Shown piece after piece: positions 6,349 through 7,378 of a stretch of 7,378 nucleotides of DNA. Made by a program: the position numbers and the translations under genes. The notes below the pieces were generated by a model, which saw nothing but the letters and a program-made list of their open reading frames with translations, did not search any database and was not told the DNA's origin. The stretch lies in contig JBBIVP010000109.1 of the NCBI GenBank assembly GCA_037439705.1, positions 1 to 7,378 of the forward strand, in the 5' to 3' direction. The stretch's first letter is position 1. Every line of letters begins with the position of its first letter. Source of the DNA: JBBIVP01 sp037439705 [NCBI: bacterium]. GTDB taxonomy: Bacteria > JBBIVP01.

Positions 6349-7284
6349 TCAATAGATGAAGGAAAGAGGAGGAATAGTAATTGTTATACCAGGAGTCAAC
6401 ACATTTGGATTGGGTCCTATTATCTTCTTGTTTTCTGAATAAATCATCTTCCACAACCTTGCATTTCCATAAAATTTAGCGGCAAGAAGATGCAAATCGT
6501 CACCTTCTTTCACTGTATATTTCACCGGAAAGTTAAATTGCTGATATAAAAAAGCCACCACATATCCATATTTTGTTCTCAAGAGTAAAGATGGCTGAGC
6601 AGAAAGTGAAGGAGTTGGACGAACTGCTACTACTGGAGGTTTTGCGTTCATCTCCTCCTCTGTAAGAGCAGAAGGAAGTTTCTCCGGGACTTCTTTTTTA
6701 ACTACCACTGGAGGTGGTGGTACTACTTCTTCAGCTGGAACCACTTCTTTTACCCCCTCTTTCTCAACCGGCGGAACTTCTGCTGGAGCTGGAGGAACTG
6801 CCACTGCCTCCTCCGGTGGAGCAACTTCTTCCTCTACCTCTTCCTCAACAGGCGGAGCTCCTGCTGGAGGAGCAGCTACTCCTTCTTCGGGTGCCTCTGC
6901 TTCCTCTGCTTCCTCTACAACCTCTTCCTCCTCAGGTGCGGTAACCACCTCTTCCTTTTTTTCTGAAGGCTTCTCCGGAGGAACTTTCTCTTCCGGCTTC
7001 TTTTCAACCACTTCTTCTTCAGGAACCAACTCTTCCTCCTCTGTGACCAATTCTTCCTCTTCTTCTGTCCCCTTAACCTCTTCAACCTCCTCTTCTTCCG
7101 TTTCGGTAACTACCTCTTTAGTAGACTCTTCTTCAAACTCCTCCTCTTCACCAATCACCTCCTCCCCTACTTCCTCCTCAAGCATTTCTTCTTCCTGAGC
7201 ATAAGTGAAATGAGTTTTTGAAAAGAAAAGAGCCAATGCAAAAACTATTATGCCACTCCCTCCAATTTTTATTATTACTTTCAT
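6349..7284 (-). CDS. Secreted LysM protein with long acidic Glu/Pro/Val linker
   Basis: This 311-residue protein probably binds peptidoglycan in the periplasm. Residues 1-29 form a signal peptide or membrane anchor (MKVIIK, hydrophobic core, then HFTYA before QEEE, a plausible cleavage site). Residues 30 to about 215 are almost entirely Glu, Val, Pro, Ala and some Lys, in loose repeats such as EEEVV and APPVEEEV; this should be disordered and strongly acidic. Residues 217-255 are ordinary sequence. The C-terminus (256-305) is a LysM domain: YTVKEGDDLHLLAAKFYG, then LWKMIYSENK, then PNVLTPGITITIP. The ATG at 7284 is fixed by an in-frame TGA at 7299-7297, and there is no ribosome site in front of it; the promoter geometry implies a leaderless message. 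It leads an operon with two Lpt permeases. If the signal is not cut, the arm could tether the inner membrane to the cell wall, as in TonB- or FimV-like designs, though domain order differs from both. Confidence 0.85.
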   Translation of the reverse strand: MKVIIKIGGSGIIVFALALFFSKTHFTYAQEEEMLEEEVGEEVIGEEEEFEEESTKEVVTETEEEEVEEVKGTEEEEELVTEEEELVPEEEVVEKKPEEKVPPEKPSEKKEEVVTAPEEEEVVEEAEEAEAPEEGVAAPPAGAPPVEEEVEEEVAPPEEAVAVPPAPAEVPPVEKEGVKEVVPAEEVVPPPPVVVKKEVPEKLPSALTEEEMNAKPPVVAVRPTPSLSAQPSLLLRTKYGYVVAFLYQQFNFPVKYTVKEGDDLHLLAAKFYGNARLWKMIYSENKKIIGPNPNVLTPGITITIPPLSFIY

Positions 7285-7290
7285 ATTTAT

Positions 7291-7319
7291 AGTATATCAT
7301 CAAAAATTCCTTTTGTCAA
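7291..7319 (-). promoter_or_regulatory. Near-consensus promoter of the LysM-Lpt operon
   Basis: On the minus strand TTGACA (7319 to 7314) is followed after exactly 17 bases by TATACT (7296 to 7291). The RNA start is expected about seven bases further on, at or next to the A of the ATG at 7284. The six bases between the -10 box and the ATG are ATAAAT. The -35 box and the 17 bases upstream belong to the 24-base block also found before dnaK. Confidence 0.75.
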
Positions 7320-7336
7320 ATTTTTGTATAAGTTAT
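7313..7336. repeat. 24-base promoter-associated block, right copy
   Basis: The plus strand reads TTGTCAA, then ATTTTTGTAT, then AAGTTAT: 22 of 24 identical to 44-67. It spans the -35 box of the leftward LysM-operon promoter and the bases upstream of it. It also contains the -35 box and spacer of a rightward promoter (7313-7341). Just outside it, ATTCCTTTT (7306-7314) also has a match at 28-36, but at a different distance from the block. Confidence 0.6.
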
Positions 7337-7341
7337 ATACT
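7313..7341 (+). promoter_or_regulatory. Rightward promoter sharing the -35 box with the LysM-operon promoter
   Basis: TTGTCA (7313-7318) is followed after 17 bases by TATACT (7336-7341), each one base from consensus. It would start RNA near 7348 and serve a gene beyond the right edge. ATGs at 7343 and 7355 share a frame that stops at 7376-7378. The ATG at 7365 stays open to the edge, but only four full codons are visible, so I do not call a gene there. Confidence 0.55.
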
Positions 7342-7344
7342 TAT
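7328..7344. promoter_or_regulatory. Inverted repeat over the rightward -10 box, possible operator
   Basis: ATAAGT and ACTTAT are perfect inverted partners around a five-base TATAT centre. The repeat covers the -10 box TATACT of the rightward promoter, so a dimeric protein bound here would block that promoter. The left arm overlaps the conserved block, but the left copy near dnaK lacks the second arm, so the repeat is specific to this site. AT-rich palindromes also arise by chance. Confidence 0.35.
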
Positions 7345-7378
7345 GCGACATTTTATGAGTTTGAATGAGAAAATTTAA

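Noticed and set aside
6714-6944. Plus-strand frame rich in Leu and Pro opposite the LysM gene linker
   Set aside because: It is a mirror of the GAA/GAG/CCA repeats on the coding strand; its Leu/Pro/Gln content is what that antisense must give, and it has no ribosome site or promoter.
7178-7300. A 40-codon minus-strand frame from the ATG at 7300, with AAAGGA in front, overlapping the LysM gene start
   Set aside because: The ribosome site looks good, but the frame would need RNA starting upstream of the strong promoter whose -10 box lies inside it, and it overlaps the better supported LysM signal peptide in another frame.
44-7336. The two 24-base copies as ends of a mobile element spanning the window
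   Set aside because: They are direct, not inverted; everything between them is ordinary housekeeping and envelope genes with no transposase or integrase; and each copy is integral to a promoter.

Overview
The window is AT-rich bacterial chromosome. Arg is written mostly AGA/AGG and Ile often ATA, a codon style common in thermophiles. Two LptF/LptG-type lipopolysaccharide-transport permeases and secreted proteins with signal peptides point to a double-membrane (diderm) bacterium. I read it as a thermophilic or anaerobic diderm, possibly from a poorly sampled phylum, but I cannot name the taxon from sequence alone. No tRNA, rRNA, CRISPR array or insertion sequence is visible, and nothing suggests recent transfer.

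Layout, left to right. Positions 1-156 form an intergenic region with a consensus leftward promoter and a rightward region serving dnaK. dnaK (157-2055, +) encodes a complete Hsp70 chaperone and converges on the next gene across a 61-base gap. A secreted 636-residue protein (2117-4027, -) has an N-terminal barrel-like part, two 'NGDG/NNNG-VLE-GE' modules and a C-terminal domain I do not recognise. Its promoter carries a perfect 10-base palindrome across the -35 box. After a 239-base gap lies a tight leftward three-gene operon (7284 down to 4267): a LysM protein with a very long Glu/Pro/Val linker, then two LptF/LptG-family permeases. The genes are separated by 4 bases and by a 1-base TAATG overlap.

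The operon reads as an envelope unit. The permeases would lift lipopolysaccharide out of the inner membrane into the Lpt bridge. The LysM protein could bind peptidoglycan at the end of a long, acidic, probably disordered arm. Grouping these functions is inference from gene order.

The most unusual signals are regulatory. A 24-base block (22 of 24 identical) occurs once before dnaK and once before the LysM operon. In both places it contains the -35 box of a near-consensus leftward promoter and the 17 bases upstream of it. The LysM promoter places the predicted RNA start at or within a base or two of the ATG, so the operon message is probably leaderless. The right-hand copy also shares its -35 box with an opposite rightward promoter whose -10 lies inside an inverted repeat.
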